From contig CP066701.1 of assembly GCA_016756695.1 (NCBI GenBank), forward strand, positions 1,190,001-1,254,000: DNA of 64,000 nucleotides, written 5' to 3'. Within the stretch, counting starts at the first letter, position 1. Every line of letters begins with the position of its first letter. The stretch is from Heyndrickxia sporothermodurans. Its GTDB lineage: Bacteria > Bacillota > Bacilli > Bacillales > Bacillaceae_C. Of this stretch, positions 21,765 through 32,389 are shown one piece after another. A program made the position numbers and the translations under genes. The notes below the pieces were generated by a model that worked only from the letters and a program-made list of their open reading frames with translations, did not search any database and was not told where the DNA came from.

Positions 21765-21822
21765 TTATTGTGTCACAATATTGTATCAGTTAATCTGATA
21801 ATTAAATTGATTAAGTAGGGTT

Positions 21823-21864
21823 AAAAAAATAAAAATGCCCCCCTTATTTACTAAGGGGAGCATT
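21823..21864 (-). terminator. pyrG leader attenuator terminator
   Basis: On the minus strand the stem AATGCTCCCCTTA with GTAAA then TAAGGGGGGCATT is followed by a long T-rich tract. The 5' arm is C/U-rich (CTCCCCTT), as needed to pair with extra G residues at the RNA 5' end. It lies within the pyrG leader about 85 bases before the start codon. Confidence 0.85.
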
Positions 21865-21897
21865 AGAATATTCATTCTTCGTCCTTTTTAAGGAGCC

Positions 21898-21934
21898 CAA
21901 ATAAAATACTACCTTCCTAATGGAAAGAAGTCAA
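21898..21934 (-). promoter_or_regulatory. pyrG promoter with GGGC start (CTP-sensitive reiterative transcription)
   Basis: The -35 TTGACT (21929-21934) and -10 TAGTAT (21906-21911) are separated by 17 bp. Seven bases after the -10 comes GGGCTCC, with position 21898 as the expected start. In B. subtilis pyrG, low CTP makes polymerase slip at GGGC and add G residues, which pair with the terminator arm and prevent termination. The sequence here has all the parts of that mechanism. Confidence 0.85.
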
Positions 21935-21940
21935 GAAAGA

Positions 21941-22516
21941 TTATTTTTCCTCTTCTTCCTCTTCTGGGTCAAGATCATCTTCTTCATCTTCACCTAGGTC
22001 ATAATCGTCTTCGCCAATTAATTCCTCATCATCTTCAAATACTTCATCATCATCTTCATCAAAGTCTTCGTCATCTACTTCTTCTTCATCATCATCGATT
22101 AGATCATCTTCATCCTCAAAGTCATCTAAGTCATCTAAATCATCATAATCAAGATCTTCATCATCCAGTAGATCTTCGTCTTCCTCTTCGACAACCTTTT
22201 TCGATTTTTTCTTTTTCGTTTTAACAGGCGCTACTACTTCTTCGTCAATTTGATCATAAGGATACCATATACGTAAGCCCCATCTGTTATCACCTAGACT
22301 GATGAATCGTCCATCAATATTTAAATCTGTGTAGAATTGGACCATTCGAGAGCGCATATCCTCCATTGGTATACCTAGGAGATTAGCAATTTCCTCAACT
22401 AACTCATTAAAAGATAATGCTTGTTTGTTTTGCTCTAAATATTGATAACCTAGCTCAATAAGTGACATTTCACGTAATTCTTCTTTTGATAATTGCTGTA
22501 AACTCAACTTTCGCAC
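21941..22516 (-). CDS. rpoE: DNA-directed RNA polymerase subunit delta
   Basis: 191 residues. The N-terminal HARE-HTH domain (about 1-95; SLIELGYQYLEQNKQALSF, FYTDLNIDGRFISLG, RWGLRIWYP) binds RNA polymerase, and the C-terminal half is almost entirely Asp/Glu, as in the Gram-positive delta subunit that speeds RNAP recycling and sensitises promoters to initiating NTP. A short basic patch KTKKKKSKK precedes the acidic tail. It lies directly upstream of the pyrG promoter. ATG at 22516. Confidence 0.96.
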   Translation of the reverse strand: MRKLSLQQLSKEELREMSLIELGYQYLEQNKQALSFNELVEEIANLLGIPMEDMRSRMVQFYTDLNIDGRFISLGDNRWGLRIWYPYDQIDEEVVAPVKTKKKKSKKVVEEEDEDLLDDEDLDYDDLDDLDDFEDEDDLIDDDEEEVDDEDFDEDDDEVFEDDEELIGEDDYDLGEDEEDDLDPEEEEEEK

Positions 22517-22678
22517 TTCCTTTCTCTATTTCAAACTCCTATGTATTAGGAGCAAAAAAGGGCAGAGTTTAAAAATAATTGCAAAATACATACTTACCAT
22601 TATAAACAAATTCAAAACATTTATGCTAGCTTTAAAACGCCTTTTAGAATGTTTTTTGTAAAAAAAGAATGTAACTCT

Positions 22679-22834
22679 TTACTTTTTTTTAGAACGCATA
22701 CTTATTCCAAGATAAAAAAGAATAATAGACAAAATTAAAAAGGGAATCGCGCCTAGCTGTTTCATATAAAGAAAGTATCCAAAAATAAAAAAAGCAATAA
22801 TACCGATTATTTTCAGTAAGTTCTTATAATGCAT
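22679..22834 (-). CDS. Small membrane protein, two helices
   Basis: 51 residues starting MHYKNLLKIIGIIAFFIFGY. Two hydrophobic segments (about 7-23 and 29-45) and a basic tail SMRSKKK suggest a small inner-membrane protein with the C-terminus inside. The frame extends to 22864, but GGGATGTGA in front of the ATG at 22834 supports the shorter form. Alone between rpoE and icmF. No family recognised; moderate confidence that it is expressed. Confidence 0.5.
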   Translation of the reverse strand: MHYKNLLKIIGIIAFFIFGYFLYMKQLGAIPFLILSIILFYLGISMRSKKK

Positions 22835-22943
22835 TTTTTCACATCCCATTAGGCACTGTACCACTTCTTCGTTGTTTATTCATATCTATCTAGATTTTAC
22901 CTTTAATTCACATTAGCATTCAATAGCTACACAATTATTTTCG

Positions 22944-22981
22944 GAAAAACTCCTTAGCATTTGTATACTAAGGAGTTTTTT
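22944..22981. terminator. Terminator after icmF
   Basis: Thirteen-bp perfect arms (AAAAACTCCTTAG and complement) with T runs in both directions, shortly after the icmF stop codon. Confidence 0.9.
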
Positions 22982-22993
22982 GATCATTTTCAC

Positions 22994-25900
22994 TTACATA
23001 TTTCTTCTATATTGACCACCGACATCATACAAAGCTTTTGTAATTTGTCCTAAGCTAGCTACTTTTACTGTCTCCATTAATTCCGCAAAGATATTTCCGC
23101 CATTCATTGCAGTATTTTTCAATTGTTTTATCGCCTGTTCCACTTTATCACTATTTTTTTCTTTAAATTGGTTTAAGTTGCGAATTTGTGTTTCCTTTTC
23201 TTCTTTCGTAGCGCGAGCTAGTTCAATGCTGTTCATTTCTTCTTCTGTAGGCGGGTTAGGATTTAAATAGGTGTTAACACCGATGATTGGTAATTCTCCG
23301 CTATGCTTTTTCATTTCATAATACATCGACTCTTCTTGAATCTTTCCACGTTGATACTGCGTTTCCATTGCTCCTAATACACCACCGCGGTCATTCAAAC
23401 GATCGAATTCAGCAAGAACCGCTTCCTCAACTAAATCCGTTAACTCTTCAATAATAAATGACCCTTGTAATGGATTTTCATTTTTCGTTAATCCATGCTC
23501 TTTCGTAATGATCATTTGAATCGCCATCGCCCGCCTTACCGATTCTTCGGTAGGGGTGGTAATCGCTTCGTCATAGGCATTCGTGTGTAAAGAATTACAA
23601 TTATCATGCAATGCCATTAGTGCTTGTAAAGTTGTTCGAATGTCGTTAAAGTCAATTTCCTGAGCGTGAAGTGAGCGGCCAGATGTTTGAATATGATATT
23701 TCAGTTTCTGGCTTCGTTCATTCGCTCCGTACTTATCTCTCATTACCGTCGCCCAAATCCTTCTTGCCACACGTCCAATCACGCTATATTCAGGATCAAG
23801 TCCATTAGAAAAGAAGAAAGATAGGTTAGGAGCAAAATCATTTATATCCATTCCTCGACTTAAATAATACTCAACATAGGTGAAACCATTAGCTAAAGTA
23901 AAAGCAAGCTGTGAGATAGGATTAGCTCCTGCCTCAGCAATGTGATACCCTGAAATCGAGACAGAATAATAATTACGTACTTTATGATCGATAAAGTATT
24001 GTTGAATATCCCCCATCATTCGAAGGGCAAATTCGGTTGAAAAGATACACGTATTTTGTCCTTGATCTTCTTTTAAAATATCTGCTTGAACGGTACCTCT
24101 TACAACTTGTAACGTCGATTCTTTTACGGTTGTATACTCCTCTAACGTTAAGCTTCTTCCGAGTTCTTTTTCTTTAAATTGCACTTGCTGATCAATGGCT
24201 GTGTTCATATACATGGCTAAAATAATCGGTGCAGGCCCGTTAATAGTCATCGAAACAGATGTCGATGGGTGGCATAAATCAAATCCTGCATAAAGTTTCT
24301 TCATATCATCAAGTGTACAAATACTTACACCCGATTCGCCAACTTTCCCATAAATATCTGGTCGATAATCCGGATCCTCGCCATATAATGTTACTGAATC
24401 AAAAGCAGTGCTCAAACGTTTTGCCGGATCATTTTCCGATAAGTAGTGGAACCTCTTATTCGTTCGTTCTGGTGTTCCTTCACCTGCGAACTGCCGCTTC
24501 GGATCCTCGCCTTCGCGTTTAAACGGGAATACACCTGCCGTATACGGAAAAGAACCGGGAACATTTTCTTTATATACCCATTTTAGAATTTCTCCGTAAT
24601 CCTCATACTTTGGTAAGGAAACTTTCGGAATATCTAGTCCTGACAAGCTTTTGGTCGTCAACTCGGTAATAATTTCTTTATCGCGAATTTTCGTTACAAA
24701 CTGTTTTCCGGAGTATTTCTCCTTTAATTTCCCCCAATTATTGATGATGCTTTTTGATTCTTTTGTTAGACTTTCGTACACGTCATTTTTCAATGCTTCC
24801 AAGGAAGAAATAACATCATCATTTGTTTCCTTTTCCCGAACCGCTTGAAGTGCGCCTTCAAGTTGGAAAAGCCTTCTTGCCAATCGTACTTGCTCCTCCG
24901 CTTTCTTATGATAGTTTCGCACTGTTTCGGAGATTTCCCTTAAATAGTAACGACGGCTATTCGGAATAATCACATTCTGTTTTTCCACAAGAGCATCTTT
25001 CGAAAAAGGAACCTCCCAATTCTTAGACATTTTTTCATTAATTTTTTCTACAAGTGCGGCAAATAGCGCATTTGTACCTGGATCATTGAACTGACTTGCG
25101 ATCGTTCCGTAAACGGGCATACTTTTTAAATCTTTATCAAATAGTAAATGACTTCGTTGATATTGTTTCTGGACTTGGCTTTTGGCGTCTTCAGAACCTT
25201 TCCGTTCAAATTTGTTGATCACAATTAAATCTGCAAAATCGATCATATCGATTTTTTCGAGTTGTGAAGGTGCACCAAATTCGCTCGTCATTACATACAT
25301 AGCAATATCACTTATTTCAGCAATCTCCGCATCCCCTTGGCCGATACCGCTCGTTTCAACGATGATCAAATCATATCCTGCTGCTTTTACTACATTAATC
25401 GCATCTCTTATAGCAAGTGATAATTCAGTTCTTGAACCCCTTGTCGCCAAACTTCTCATATATACTCGTGAATGAAAAATTGCATTCATTCGAATTCGGT
25501 CACCTAGTAAAGCTCCACCCGTTTTTTGCTTTGTTGGATCAATCGATAAAATAGCTACCTTTTTATCCGGAATCTCATTTAGAAACCGGCGAATGAGTTC
25601 ATCTGTTAAAGAACTCTTCCCTGCTCCCCCTGTACCTGTAATACCAACAACAGGTGCCTTTTTCGCTAATAATTTTATTTCGTCAAATGCTGTTTCTACA
25701 GAGGAGGCAACTTCTTGTTTTGCACCAATTTGATTTTCCGCAAGTGTGATAAACTTAGCTACTGAACGGATATTCCCCGCCTTTAACTGATTTATCTCAT
25801 CTGTTAGTTGGCTTGTAATAGTAGGATAATCACATTCTTTCAGCATGATGTTGATCATCCCTTGAAGACCAAATTTCCGCCCATCATCCGGTGAAAAAAT

Positions 25901-26260
25901 CCATGCAATTCCATATTCATGGAGTTCCTTAATTTCACGCGGAATAATAACCCCGCCTCCACCACCATAAATACGAATATGTGAAGCGCCTTTTTCCTTT
26001 AATAAATCATACATATATTTAAAATATTCAACATGGCCACCTTGATATGATGAAATAGCAATCCCTTGAACATCTTCTTGGACAGCTGCATTGACAACTT
26101 CCTCAACCGACCGATTGTGTCCAAGATGAATGACCTCTGCCCCGCTTGCTTGCAGAATTCTTCGCATAATATTGATTGATGCGTCATGGCCATCAAATAA
26201 ACTTGATGCAGTTACAAAGCGTACAGGATTTTTTGGTTTATAAATCTCAACCGTGCTCAT
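22994..26260 (-). CDS. icmF: Fused isobutyryl-CoA mutase IcmF
   Basis: Adenosylcobalamin-dependent enzyme interconverting isobutyryl-CoA and n-butyryl-CoA. 1088 residues in the IcmF order: B12-binding domain (about 10-145, with [10 protein letters not shown] at 23-32 supplying the cobalamin His), a MeaB-like G-protein chaperone (P-loop [12 protein letters not shown] at 206-217, [11 protein letters not shown]), and the substrate-binding TIM barrel (from about 560, with [22 protein letters not shown] and [11 protein letters not shown]). The built-in chaperone separates it from plain methylmalonyl-CoA mutase. It follows a TetR regulator and acyl-CoA oxidation genes, fitting branched-chain acyl-CoA breakdown. 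Confidence 0.93.
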   Translation of the reverse strand: MSTVEIYKPKNPVRFVTASSLFDGHDASINIMRRILQASGAEVIHLGHNRSVEEVVNAAVQEDVQGIAISSYQGGHVEYFKYMYDLLKEKGASHIRIYGGGGGVIIPREIKELHEYGIAWIFSPDDGRKFGLQGMINIMLKECDYPTITSQLTDEINQLKAGNIRSVAKFITLAENQIGAKQEVASSVETAFDEIKLLAKKAPVVGITGTGGAGKSSLTDELIRRFLNEIPDKKVAILSIDPTKQKTGGALLGDRIRMNAIFHSRVYMRSLATRGSRTELSLAIRDAINVVKAAGYDLIIVETSGIGQGDAEIAEISDIAMYVMTSEFGAPSQLEKIDMIDFADLIVINKFERKGSEDAKSQVQKQYQRSHLLFDKDLKSMPVYGTIASQFNDPGTNALFAALVEKINEKMSKNWEVPFSKDALVEKQNVIIPNSRRYYLREISETVRNYHKKAEEQVRLARRLFQLEGALQAVREKETNDDVISSLEALKNDVYESLTKESKSIINNWGKLKEKYSGKQFVTKIRDKEIITELTTKSLSGLDIPKVSLPKYEDYGEILKWVYKENVPGSFPYTAGVFPFKREGEDPKRQFAGEGTPERTNKRFHYLSENDPAKRLSTAFDSVTLYGEDPDYRPDIYGKVGESGVSICTLDDMKKLYAGFDLCHPSTSVSMTINGPAPIILAMYMNTAIDQQVQFKEKELGRSLTLEEYTTVKESTLQVVRGTVQADILKEDQGQNTCIFSTEFALRMMGDIQQYFIDHKVRNYYSVSISGYHIAEAGANPISQLAFTLANGFTYVEYYLSRGMDINDFAPNLSFFFSNGLDPEYSVIGRVARRIWATVMRDKYGANERSQKLKYHIQTSGRSLHAQEIDFNDIRTTLQALMALHDNCNSLHTNAYDEAITTPTEESVRRAMAIQMIITKEHGLTKNENPLQGSFIIEELTDLVEEAVLAEFDRLNDRGGVLGAMETQYQRGKIQEESMYYEMKKHSGELPIIGVNTYLNPNPPTEEEMNSIELARATKEEKETQIRNLNQFKEKNSDKVEQAIKQLKNTAMNGGNIFAELMETVKVASLGQITKALYDVGGQYRRNM

Positions 26261-26280
26261 TCTTCTCCCCCTGTTCCATA

Positions 26281-26910
26281 CTAAATTTCAAACCCGGCAA
26301 TACCCTTAAAAAGTAAGTTCGTTTGTAATTCAATATATTCTTCTTTGGAATAATTCTTTTTGAGTGCCCATCTTCTAAATCCCCACATTTGTCCTTGAAC
26401 AAAAATATTATGAGCTAATAAATCGATATGTGAATCATCCATCATCAATTCACCATTTTCAATGCAACGGCGAATTAAAGTTTCAAACATGCCTACCATT
26501 TCCATTTCCTTTTTTAACACATATGGGAGCGCATCTTTCGATAATGATTTTGCCTCCTGGTACATAACCAAAACCTCATCTTGCATTTCGTTCATAATGT
26601 TAAAATAGTAGGCGATTCCAAGCTTTAAACTTTCAAGAGTGCCCTGTTCCAAATCCATCCCTTGCAGACGCTCTCGAACCTGGTCATAAATACTATCACA
26701 GACAAGATATAAAATATCTTCCTTCGTTCTGATATATTCATATAAAGTGCCGATACTAAAACCAGCCGCTTGGGCAATTTCCCTCGTTGTCGTTCGATGG
26801 AATCCTTTTTCCTTAAAAAGTGCTACCGCTCCCCGAATCATTTGGGTTCTTCGTATATTAACAAGTCGCTCATCCTTTACAGACGCATGAACAGCTCTTT
26901 TTTTACTCAG
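26281..26910 (-). CDS. TetR-family regulator, FadR-like
   Basis: The N-terminal TetR HTH is clear ([20 protein letters not shown], then [13 protein letters not shown]), followed by an all-helical ligand domain. An ATG at 26841 would start inside the first helix of the DNA-binding domain. Continuing upstream in frame there is a basic 23-codon extension to a CTG at 26910, preceded by GAGAAGGTGAT at proper spacing; I take this CTG as the start. It sits in an acyl-CoA degradation operon, and FadR-type palindromes occur upstream of thl and ywjF, so it is the likely repressor of both, released by acyl-CoA. Target assignment is inference. Confidence 0.82.
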   Translation of the reverse strand: MSKKRAVHASVKDERLVNIRRTQMIRGAVALFKEKGFHRTTTREIAQAAGFSIGTLYEYIRTKEDILYLVCDSIYDQVRERLQGMDLEQGTLESLKLGIAYYFNIMNEMQDEVLVMYQEAKSLSKDALPYVLKKEMEMVGMFETLIRRCIENGELMMDDSHIDLLAHNIFVQGQMWGFRRWALKKNYSKEEYIELQTNLLFKGIAGFEI

Positions 26911-27020
26911 AAAACATCACCTTCTCCCGATACAGATGAAGGACCTCCCCACGTTCCTTATCTGCACATCACTATCTATTAAAAATACCCCTTTATGACT
27001 GTTTTTTCATGACGATGTTG

Positions 27021-28160
27021 TTATTTTGTTAGCATTCTCGAGATTACCAATCGTTGAATCTCTTGTGTACCTTCATAAATTTGTGTGATTTTTGCATCAC
27101 GCATGAATCTCTCAACTGGATAATCCTTTGTATATCCATAGCCACCAAAGATTTGCACCGCTTCTGTCGTCACCTTCATTGCTGTATCACCAGCTAAAAG
27201 CTTAGACATCGCTGATTCTTTACCGTATGGCAAACCATTTGATTCGAGCCATGCTGCTTGATAGGTTAATAGGCGGGATGCTTCAACACTTGTGGCCATA
27301 TCAGCTAATTTAAAAGAAATGCCTTGATTTGCAGCAATTGGTTTCCCAAACTGATGACGTTCTTTTGCATATGCGACAGATGCATCCAATGCTCCTTGAG
27401 CAATTCCTACTGCTTGTGCGGCTATTCCGTTACGTCCGCCATCAAGAGTCATCATCGCAATTTTAAAGCCATCCCCTTCTTGACCTAGTAAATTCTCTTT
27501 TGGAACTTTACATTCCTCAAAAATAATTTCAGTTGTCGGTGAGGAGCGAATACCTAATTTTTTCTCCTTTTTCCCTACAGAAAAACCTTCAAAATCTTTC
27601 TCAATAATAAACGCGCTCGTTCCTTTATGTTTGCTAGATGGATCTGTCAATGCAAAAACAATATAAATATCCGCTACTCCGCCGTTTGTAATAAAAATTT
27701 TCGATCCATTTAAAACATAATGATCACCTTCTAAACGTGCAGTCGTGCGCATGCCACCCGCATCCGACCCTGAACCCGGCTCGGTTAATCCATAAGCGCC
27801 AATCTTTTCACCCTGTGCCATTGGTTTTAAATACTTCTGCTTTTGCTCCTCGGATCCAAATTTATAAAGTGGCCATCCAGCTAAAGAAGTATGGGCAGAA
27901 AGAGTAACTCCAGTAGATGCACAGACCCTTGATAGTTCCTCAACTGCTATGCAATAAGCTAAATAGTCGCTGCCGATTCCACCATATTCCTCGGGCCAAG
28001 GGATCCCTGTTAAACCTAACTCAGCCATTTTATCGAAGATTTCTCGATCGAAACGCTCCTCTTCATCACGTTCAGCAGCACTTGGAGCCACTTCTTTTTC
28101 CGCAAAATCGCGAACCATTTTTCTAATCATTTCATGCTCTTCTGATAAACGAAAATTCAT
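27021..28160 (-). CDS. acdA: Acyl-CoA dehydrogenase (AcdA type)
   Basis: FAD enzyme that introduces the alpha-beta double bond in acyl-CoA. 379 residues: N-terminal helical domain, the [19 protein letters not shown]/substrate loop near 125-140, and the C-terminal [21 protein letters not shown] stretch preceding the catalytic Glu in [13 protein letters not shown]. Electrons go to ETF and then probably to the Fe-S oxidoreductase at 35598. About half identical by eye to the next gene, so the pair is a duplication or two chain-length specialists. Confidence 0.94.
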   Translation of the reverse strand: MNFRLSEEHEMIRKMVRDFAEKEVAPSAAERDEEERFDREIFDKMAELGLTGIPWPEEYGGIGSDYLAYCIAVEELSRVCASTGVTLSAHTSLAGWPLYKFGSEEQKQKYLKPMAQGEKIGAYGLTEPGSGSDAGGMRTTARLEGDHYVLNGSKIFITNGGVADIYIVFALTDPSSKHKGTSAFIIEKDFEGFSVGKKEKKLGIRSSPTTEIIFEECKVPKENLLGQEGDGFKIAMMTLDGGRNGIAAQAVGIAQGALDASVAYAKERHQFGKPIAANQGISFKLADMATSVEASRLLTYQAAWLESNGLPYGKESAMSKLLAGDTAMKVTTEAVQIFGGYGYTKDYPVERFMRDAKITQIYEGTQEIQRLVISRMLTK

Positions 28161-28182
28161 AATTTAGTTCCTCCACTTATTG

Positions 28183-29313
28183 TTATAATTGTTTGCTTAT
28201 TACGATTCGTTGTATTTCACTTGTTCCTTCATAGATTTCAGTAATTTTCGCATCCCGGAAATATCTTTCTACCGGGTAGTCCTTTGTGTATCCATACCCG
28301 CCAAAGATTTGAATTGCTTCTTTCGTCGTTTCTACTGCAGTTCGTGAGGCGAATAATTTAGCCATAGAAGCTTCTGTTTTGCAAGGAAGACCTAATGATC
28401 GTAGATTAGCTGATTGATAAACTAACAGTTTAGCCGCCTCTACATTTGTTGCCATATCAGCAAGTTTAAATCCAACTCCTTGTTGAGAAGCGATAGGCTT
28501 GCCAAATTGGATTCGCTCTTTCGCATATTCTATCGATTTTTCAAGAGCGGCTTCAGCAATTCCTAAGCTTTGAGCTGCAATGCCAATTCTTCCGATATCC
28601 AAATTGGCTAGCGCTATTCTCATCCCTTCTCCTTCTTTTCCAAGGAGATTTTCAACAGGAACGGCCATGTCGTCAAATGTAAGCTGTACAGTACGAGACC
28701 CATGAAGTCCCATTTTATGTTCATCTTTACCTATGATTAAACCGGCAGTATTTTTCTCAACGATGAAAGCCGATATGCCATCTTTTCCTGCTGTTGGATC
28801 GGTCACGGCAAAAACAATATACGTATCAGCTTCACCACCGTTTGTAATAAATACTTTTGAACCATTGATAATATAGTGATCCCCTTTTTTAATGGCTCTT
28901 GATTTTAAATTTCCCGCATCGGACCCTGCGCTAGGCTCTGTTAAGCAAAACGCTCCCAAATATTCACCAGTTGCCAGCTTCGGAAGATACTTTTGTTTCT
29001 GTTCCTCTGTACCGAAATAAAGAATTGGATTCGTTCCAACGGAGGTATGGACTGAAAGAATGACACCGATTGTTGCACTAACTCTTGATAACTCGTGAAT
29101 CGCAATAATATAAGAGGTAAAGTCCATCTCAGATCCGCCATACTTTTCTGGAACGGTAATACCCATTAGCCCTAATTCCGCCATTTTTCGTAAAATAGCC
29201 CTTGGGAACTCTCCTTCTTCCATCTTTTCTATGAAAGGGGCAATTTCTGCTTCTGCAAACTCATGAACCATTTTTCTCATCATTATTTGCTCTTCGTTGA
29301 AATGTAGATTCAT
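28183..29313 (-). CDS. Acyl-CoA dehydrogenase, second paralogue
   Basis: 376 residues with the same domain order as its neighbour: AFCLTEPSAGSDAGN near 125, [19 protein letters not shown] and the catalytic Glu in IYEGTSEIQRIVI at the C-terminus. Two ATG codons are adjacent; 29313 has the better distance from GGGGAG. It is similar to short-chain (butyryl-CoA-like) dehydrogenases. Located between acdA and hbd in one operon with gaps under 30 bp. Confidence 0.93.
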   Translation of the reverse strand: MNLHFNEEQIMMRKMVHEFAEAEIAPFIEKMEEGEFPRAILRKMAELGLMGITVPEKYGGSEMDFTSYIIAIHELSRVSATIGVILSVHTSVGTNPILYFGTEEQKQKYLPKLATGEYLGAFCLTEPSAGSDAGNLKSRAIKKGDHYIINGSKVFITNGGEADTYIVFAVTDPTAGKDGISAFIVEKNTAGLIIGKDEHKMGLHGSRTVQLTFDDMAVPVENLLGKEGEGMRIALANLDIGRIGIAAQSLGIAEAALEKSIEYAKERIQFGKPIASQQGVGFKLADMATNVEAAKLLVYQSANLRSLGLPCKTEASMAKLFASRTAVETTKEAIQIFGGYGYTKDYPVERYFRDAKITEIYEGTSEIQRIVISKQL

Positions 29314-29344
29314 CATGGTCTCCCCTTAGTTCTTTCAAAAATAA

Positions 29345-30196
29345 TTAGTTATAAATATAAAAGCCTCTTCCTGATTTCTTCCCTAGCCACCCAGCTTTTA
29401 CATACTTTCTTAACAATGGGCAAGGTCGATATTTGTCATCACCAAAGCCTTCATGTAATGTTTCCATAATGTATAAACAAGTGTCCAAACCAATAAAATC
29501 AGCTAGAGTTAGTGGTCCCATCGGATGATTCATCCCGAGCTTCATTACCTCATCGATTGCTTCCTTTGTTGCAACCCCTTCATACAAGGTATAGATCGCT
29601 TCATTAATCATCGGCATGAGCACACGGTTAGAAACAAAGCCCGGAAAATCGTTTACTTCGACTGGAATTTTTGATAACGATTTTGTCATGTCCTCTACAG
29701 CCTGATATACTTCATCAGAAGTTGCTAGACCGCGAATAATCTCAACTAATTTCATAACTGGGACAGGATTCATAAAATGCATACCAATTACTTTTTCCGG
29801 ACGTTTGGTGGCTGCTGCAATTTCAGTTATCGGCAATGAGGATGTATTGGAAGCTAAAATCGCATGATTTGGCGCGTATTGATCCAATTCTTTAAAGATT
29901 TTACTTTTCACTTCCATATTTTCAACGGCAGCTTCAATGACAATACCAACATTTTCAGAGTCTTGTAGATTCGTAGACGGAATAAAATTTGAAAGAACTT
30001 TGTCTTTTTCTTCTTCTGTCATTCTCCCCTTAGTAACCTGCCTTGAAAGGTTTTTAGAAATGACTCCTAATCCTTTTTGAACAAATTCCTCTTTTAAATC
30101 ATTTAAATAGACGATGTATCCCGCTTGTGCGCATACTTGAGCGATTCCGGATCCCATTTGCCCAGCACCGATCACCATTACTTTTTTAATATCCAT
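29345..30196 (-). CDS. hbd: 3-hydroxybutyryl-CoA dehydrogenase
   Basis: NAD(P)-dependent oxidation of 3-hydroxyacyl-CoA to acetoacetyl-CoA-type products. 283 residues: Rossmann motif [18 protein letters not shown] at 11-28, the catalytic His/Glu in [16 protein letters not shown] (about 138-153), and the helical C-terminal domain with [17 protein letters not shown]. The last residues [12 protein letters not shown] are typical. Start ATG 30196. Operon position between thiolase and acyl-CoA dehydrogenases fits the beta-oxidation order. Confidence 0.95.
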   Translation of the reverse strand: MDIKKVMVIGAGQMGSGIAQVCAQAGYIVYLNDLKEEFVQKGLGVISKNLSRQVTKGRMTEEEKDKVLSNFIPSTNLQDSENVGIVIEAAVENMEVKSKIFKELDQYAPNHAILASNTSSLPITEIAAATKRPEKVIGMHFMNPVPVMKLVEIIRGLATSDEVYQAVEDMTKSLSKIPVEVNDFPGFVSNRVLMPMINEAIYTLYEGVATKEAIDEVMKLGMNHPMGPLTLADFIGLDTCLYIMETLHEGFGDDKYRPCPLLRKYVKAGWLGKKSGRGFYIYN

Positions 30197-30210
30197 TCGC
30201 GTCTTCCTCC

Positions 30211-31398
30211 CTAGTTTTTCTTCACTTCAATTAATACCGCGTCTCCTTGACCACCACCGGAACAGATAGCAGCTATCCCTAATCCGCCACCACGGCGTTT
30301 AAGCTCGTAGATAAGTGTCAAAATAATTCTTGCTCCGCTCGCTCCTATCGGATGTCCCAGGGCAATCGCTCCTCCGTTAACATTCACCTTTTCAGGATCC
30401 AAATGAGCGATTTTACTACTAGCAAGTGATACTGCGGCAAAAGCTTCATTTATTTCAAATAGATCAATTTCCTCTACCGCTTTTCCTGTTTTCTTAAGAA
30501 GTTCATTAATGACTAAACCAGGTGTTTGCGGAAAATCCTTCGCTTCAACCGCAATGGCTGTATGACCTATAATTGAGGCTAACGGCTCCAAACCCATTAA
30601 TTGAGCCTTTTCTTCGCTCATTAGAACCATAGCTACAGCCCCATCATTTACCCCTGGTGCATTACCTGCCGTAATTGTCCCATCTTTATCGAAAACGGGT
30701 GGTAATTTTGATAATTTTTCTAGGGATGTATCACTTCTTGGTGCCTCATCATCTTTAACAATTAGCGGAGTTCCTTTTCGTTGCGGAATCTCTATAGACA
30801 CAATTTCTTCTGCAAACTTTCCTTCTTCAACTGCTTTTACAGCCCGTTCATGGCTTCGTAATGCCCATGCATCCTGTTCTTCCCTTGAAATACTAAATTC
30901 GCTGGCCGTCCGATTTCCGTATGAGCCCATATGAACACCTGAGAATGAACAAGTTAAACCGTCATATATCATTAAATCTTTTAAAGGAGCATCACCCATT
31001 CTTAAACCAAAACGGGCATTCGGTAGAATATATGGTGCATTGGACATCGATTCCATTCCACCAGCTACAATGATCTCTTCATCACCTAATCGAATAATTT
31101 GATCAGCTAACGTTACACTTCGCATTCCGGAAGCACATACTTTATTAATCGTTTCCGTCTTTACTTCCCATGGAATATCTGCCAATCTTGCAGCCTGCCT
31201 TGAAGGAATCTGCCCTTGCCCCCCTTGCAGAACAGAACCGAAAATTACTTCACCTACATTAGCAGGTTCAACTTTTGCTCTTTTTAAAGCCTCTTTAATT
31301 GCAATTCCACCTAATTTAGGTGCAGTTAGCGAACTTAACTTACCTCCAAGCTTGCCGAAGGGAGTTCTTGCCCCACCCACAATGACTGTCTTTGCCAT
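30211..31398 (-). CDS. Acetyl-CoA C-acetyltransferase (thiolase)
   Basis: Cleaves acetoacetyl-CoA to two acetyl-CoA, or condenses them. 395 residues. Acyl-enzyme Cys in [10 protein letters not shown] (about residue 88), the His of [15 protein letters not shown] and the second Cys in [12 protein letters not shown] are all intact. The frame opens at 31446, but the ATG at 31398 has GAAGGAGTGG in front and gives [15 protein letters not shown]. It is the first gene of the acyl-CoA operon and has a FadR-type palindrome about 50 bp upstream. Confidence 0.95.
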   Translation of the reverse strand: MAKTVIVGGARTPFGKLGGKLSSLTAPKLGGIAIKEALKRAKVEPANVGEVIFGSVLQGGQGQIPSRQAARLADIPWEVKTETINKVCASGMRSVTLADQIIRLGDEEIIVAGGMESMSNAPYILPNARFGLRMGDAPLKDLMIYDGLTCSFSGVHMGSYGNRTASEFSISREEQDAWALRSHERAVKAVEEGKFAEEIVSIEIPQRKGTPLIVKDDEAPRSDTSLEKLSKLPPVFDKDGTITAGNAPGVNDGAVAMVLMSEEKAQLMGLEPLASIIGHTAIAVEAKDFPQTPGLVINELLKKTGKAVEEIDLFEINEAFAAVSLASSKIAHLDPEKVNVNGGAIALGHPIGASGARIILTLIYELKRRGGGLGIAAICSGGGQGDAVLIEVKKN

Positions 31399-31446
31399 TT
31401 TATCCACTCCTTCATAAGTAATTTCGAGAAATCGCTTACAAAACAT

Positions 31447-31464
31447 TGACTGAACGCTCGCTCA
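31447..31464. promoter_or_regulatory. FadR-type operator upstream of the thiolase operon
   Basis: The 18-bp sequence TGACTGAACGCTCGCTCA fits the Bacillus FadR palindrome TGAATGANNANTCATTCA in most fixed positions on either strand. A closer match precedes ywjF. Confidence 0.6.
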
Positions 31465-31478
31465 ACAACTTGGTTTAC

Positions 31479-31504
31479 AAAAAGGGACTAAAAAGCCCCT
31501 TTTT
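31479..31504 (-). terminator. Terminator upstream of the thiolase operon
   Basis: AAAAAGGG and CCCCTTTTT arms about 15 bp upstream of the operator. On the minus strand it would stop transcription arriving from the ywjF side. Confidence 0.65.
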
Positions 31505-31655
31505 ATGCCATATCCCTACATCTATAAAACTATATTAACTGAAAAGTTGTAGGAATTGAATCATTTGAATGAATTTCATAATTCTTAGCCCTTGTGTATC
31601 AAGGGGTTTAAGAGATAAAAAAAGAAGTACCTCCCCAAATCTTGTATAATGGTAG

Positions 31656-31663
31656 TTGACCAG
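31656..31663. repeat. Left target-site duplication of the IS66 element
   Basis: GTTGACCA immediately before the GTAAGCCC end; the same 8 bp recur at 34073-34080 after the other end. Eight bp is the usual duplication for IS66. Confidence 0.9.
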
Positions 31664-31745
31664 TAAGCCCCCATTCAAACAACGCATATAAATGATCAGC
31701 ACCCCTTAGTACAATAATCGTATCAATTAAGGAGGTGCTTTTCCT

Positions 31746-31937
31746 ATGTCACAACAAAAACTAACAATCGTCCCCGTTTCAATACAACCAGAAAAAAATA
31801 TTATAACATCCACAACTTCGAAAGATCCTTCAAATAGCTTTTGCACAATCAAAATTGAAGCTGCTGAAATTTCCTTCTTCAACGGCGTAGATGAGCACAT
31901 CATCCAAACGGTCATGAGGGAGTTGAAAAATCTATGA
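31746..31937 (+). CDS. tnpA: IS66 accessory protein TnpA, short form
   Basis: 63 residues (MSQQKLTIVPVSIQPEK... NGVDEHIIQTVMRELKNL). The C-terminal part resembles the end of IS66 OrfA proteins, and the ATG follows a GGAGGTG ribosome site. It is shorter than the roughly 100 residues or more expected and lacks an obvious HTH, so it may be truncated or a short variant. Its stop overlaps the tnpB start (ATGA). Confidence 0.65.
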   Translation: MSQQKLTIVPVSIQPEKNIITSTTSKDPSNSFCTIKIEAAEISFFNGVDEHIIQTVMRELKNL

Positions 31938-32287
31938 AACATGATTATACCAGTGTAAAAAACATTTATATTATTTGCGGTAAAACAGATATGAGGAAGG
32001 GAATTGATGGATTAGCAACGCTAATTCAAGATTCTTTCGAACTTGATCCATATGGAGATTCTATTTTCCTTTTCTCTGGTTGGAGTAAAGACCGTTATAA
32101 ATGTTTATATTTTGATGGCGATGGTTTCGCCATGCTTTATAAGCGACTAGATGGAGGAAAACTTCAATGGCCAAAAGATGAAAATGAAGTACGTAAACTT
32201 TCGCAACAGGAGGTTCGCTGGTTGTTAGAAGGGTTGTCCATTCAGCAACCAAAGGCCATTCAAAAATCACAAAAAGGAGTATTCTAA
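31934..32287 (+). CDS. tnpB: IS66 Orf2 protein TnpB
   Basis: 117 residues with the highly conserved TnpB pattern: YIICGKTDMRKGIDGLATLI near the N-terminus and FLFSGWSKDRYKCLYFDGDG then LYKRLDGGKLQWP. It is required for transposition in studied IS66 elements, with an unknown biochemical role. The frame is intact. Translationally coupled to tnpA. Confidence 0.93.
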   Translation: MKHDYTSVKNIYIICGKTDMRKGIDGLATLIQDSFELDPYGDSIFLFSGWSKDRYKCLYFDGDGFAMLYKRLDGGKLQWPKDENEVRKLSQQEVRWLLEGLSIQQPKAIQKSQKGVF

Positions 32288-32389
32288 ACAAGCTAGAAAT
32301 GTTGGTTTATAGCCATTTTCAACTTCGCTTTCTACGTTAAAAATGTTATAATATAACTAACTTATGGTGAACGAAAAGTGGTGAAATAA

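Noticed and set aside
21823-21864. Terminator of rpoE
   Set aside because: A promoter with a GGGC start lies between rpoE and this hairpin, so it is in the pyrG leader and serves better as the CTP attenuator.
31434-31446. Longer thiolase start at 31446
   Set aside because: The extra N-terminal residues have no family match, and the frame begins within the operator region; the ATG at 31398 has the ribosome site.
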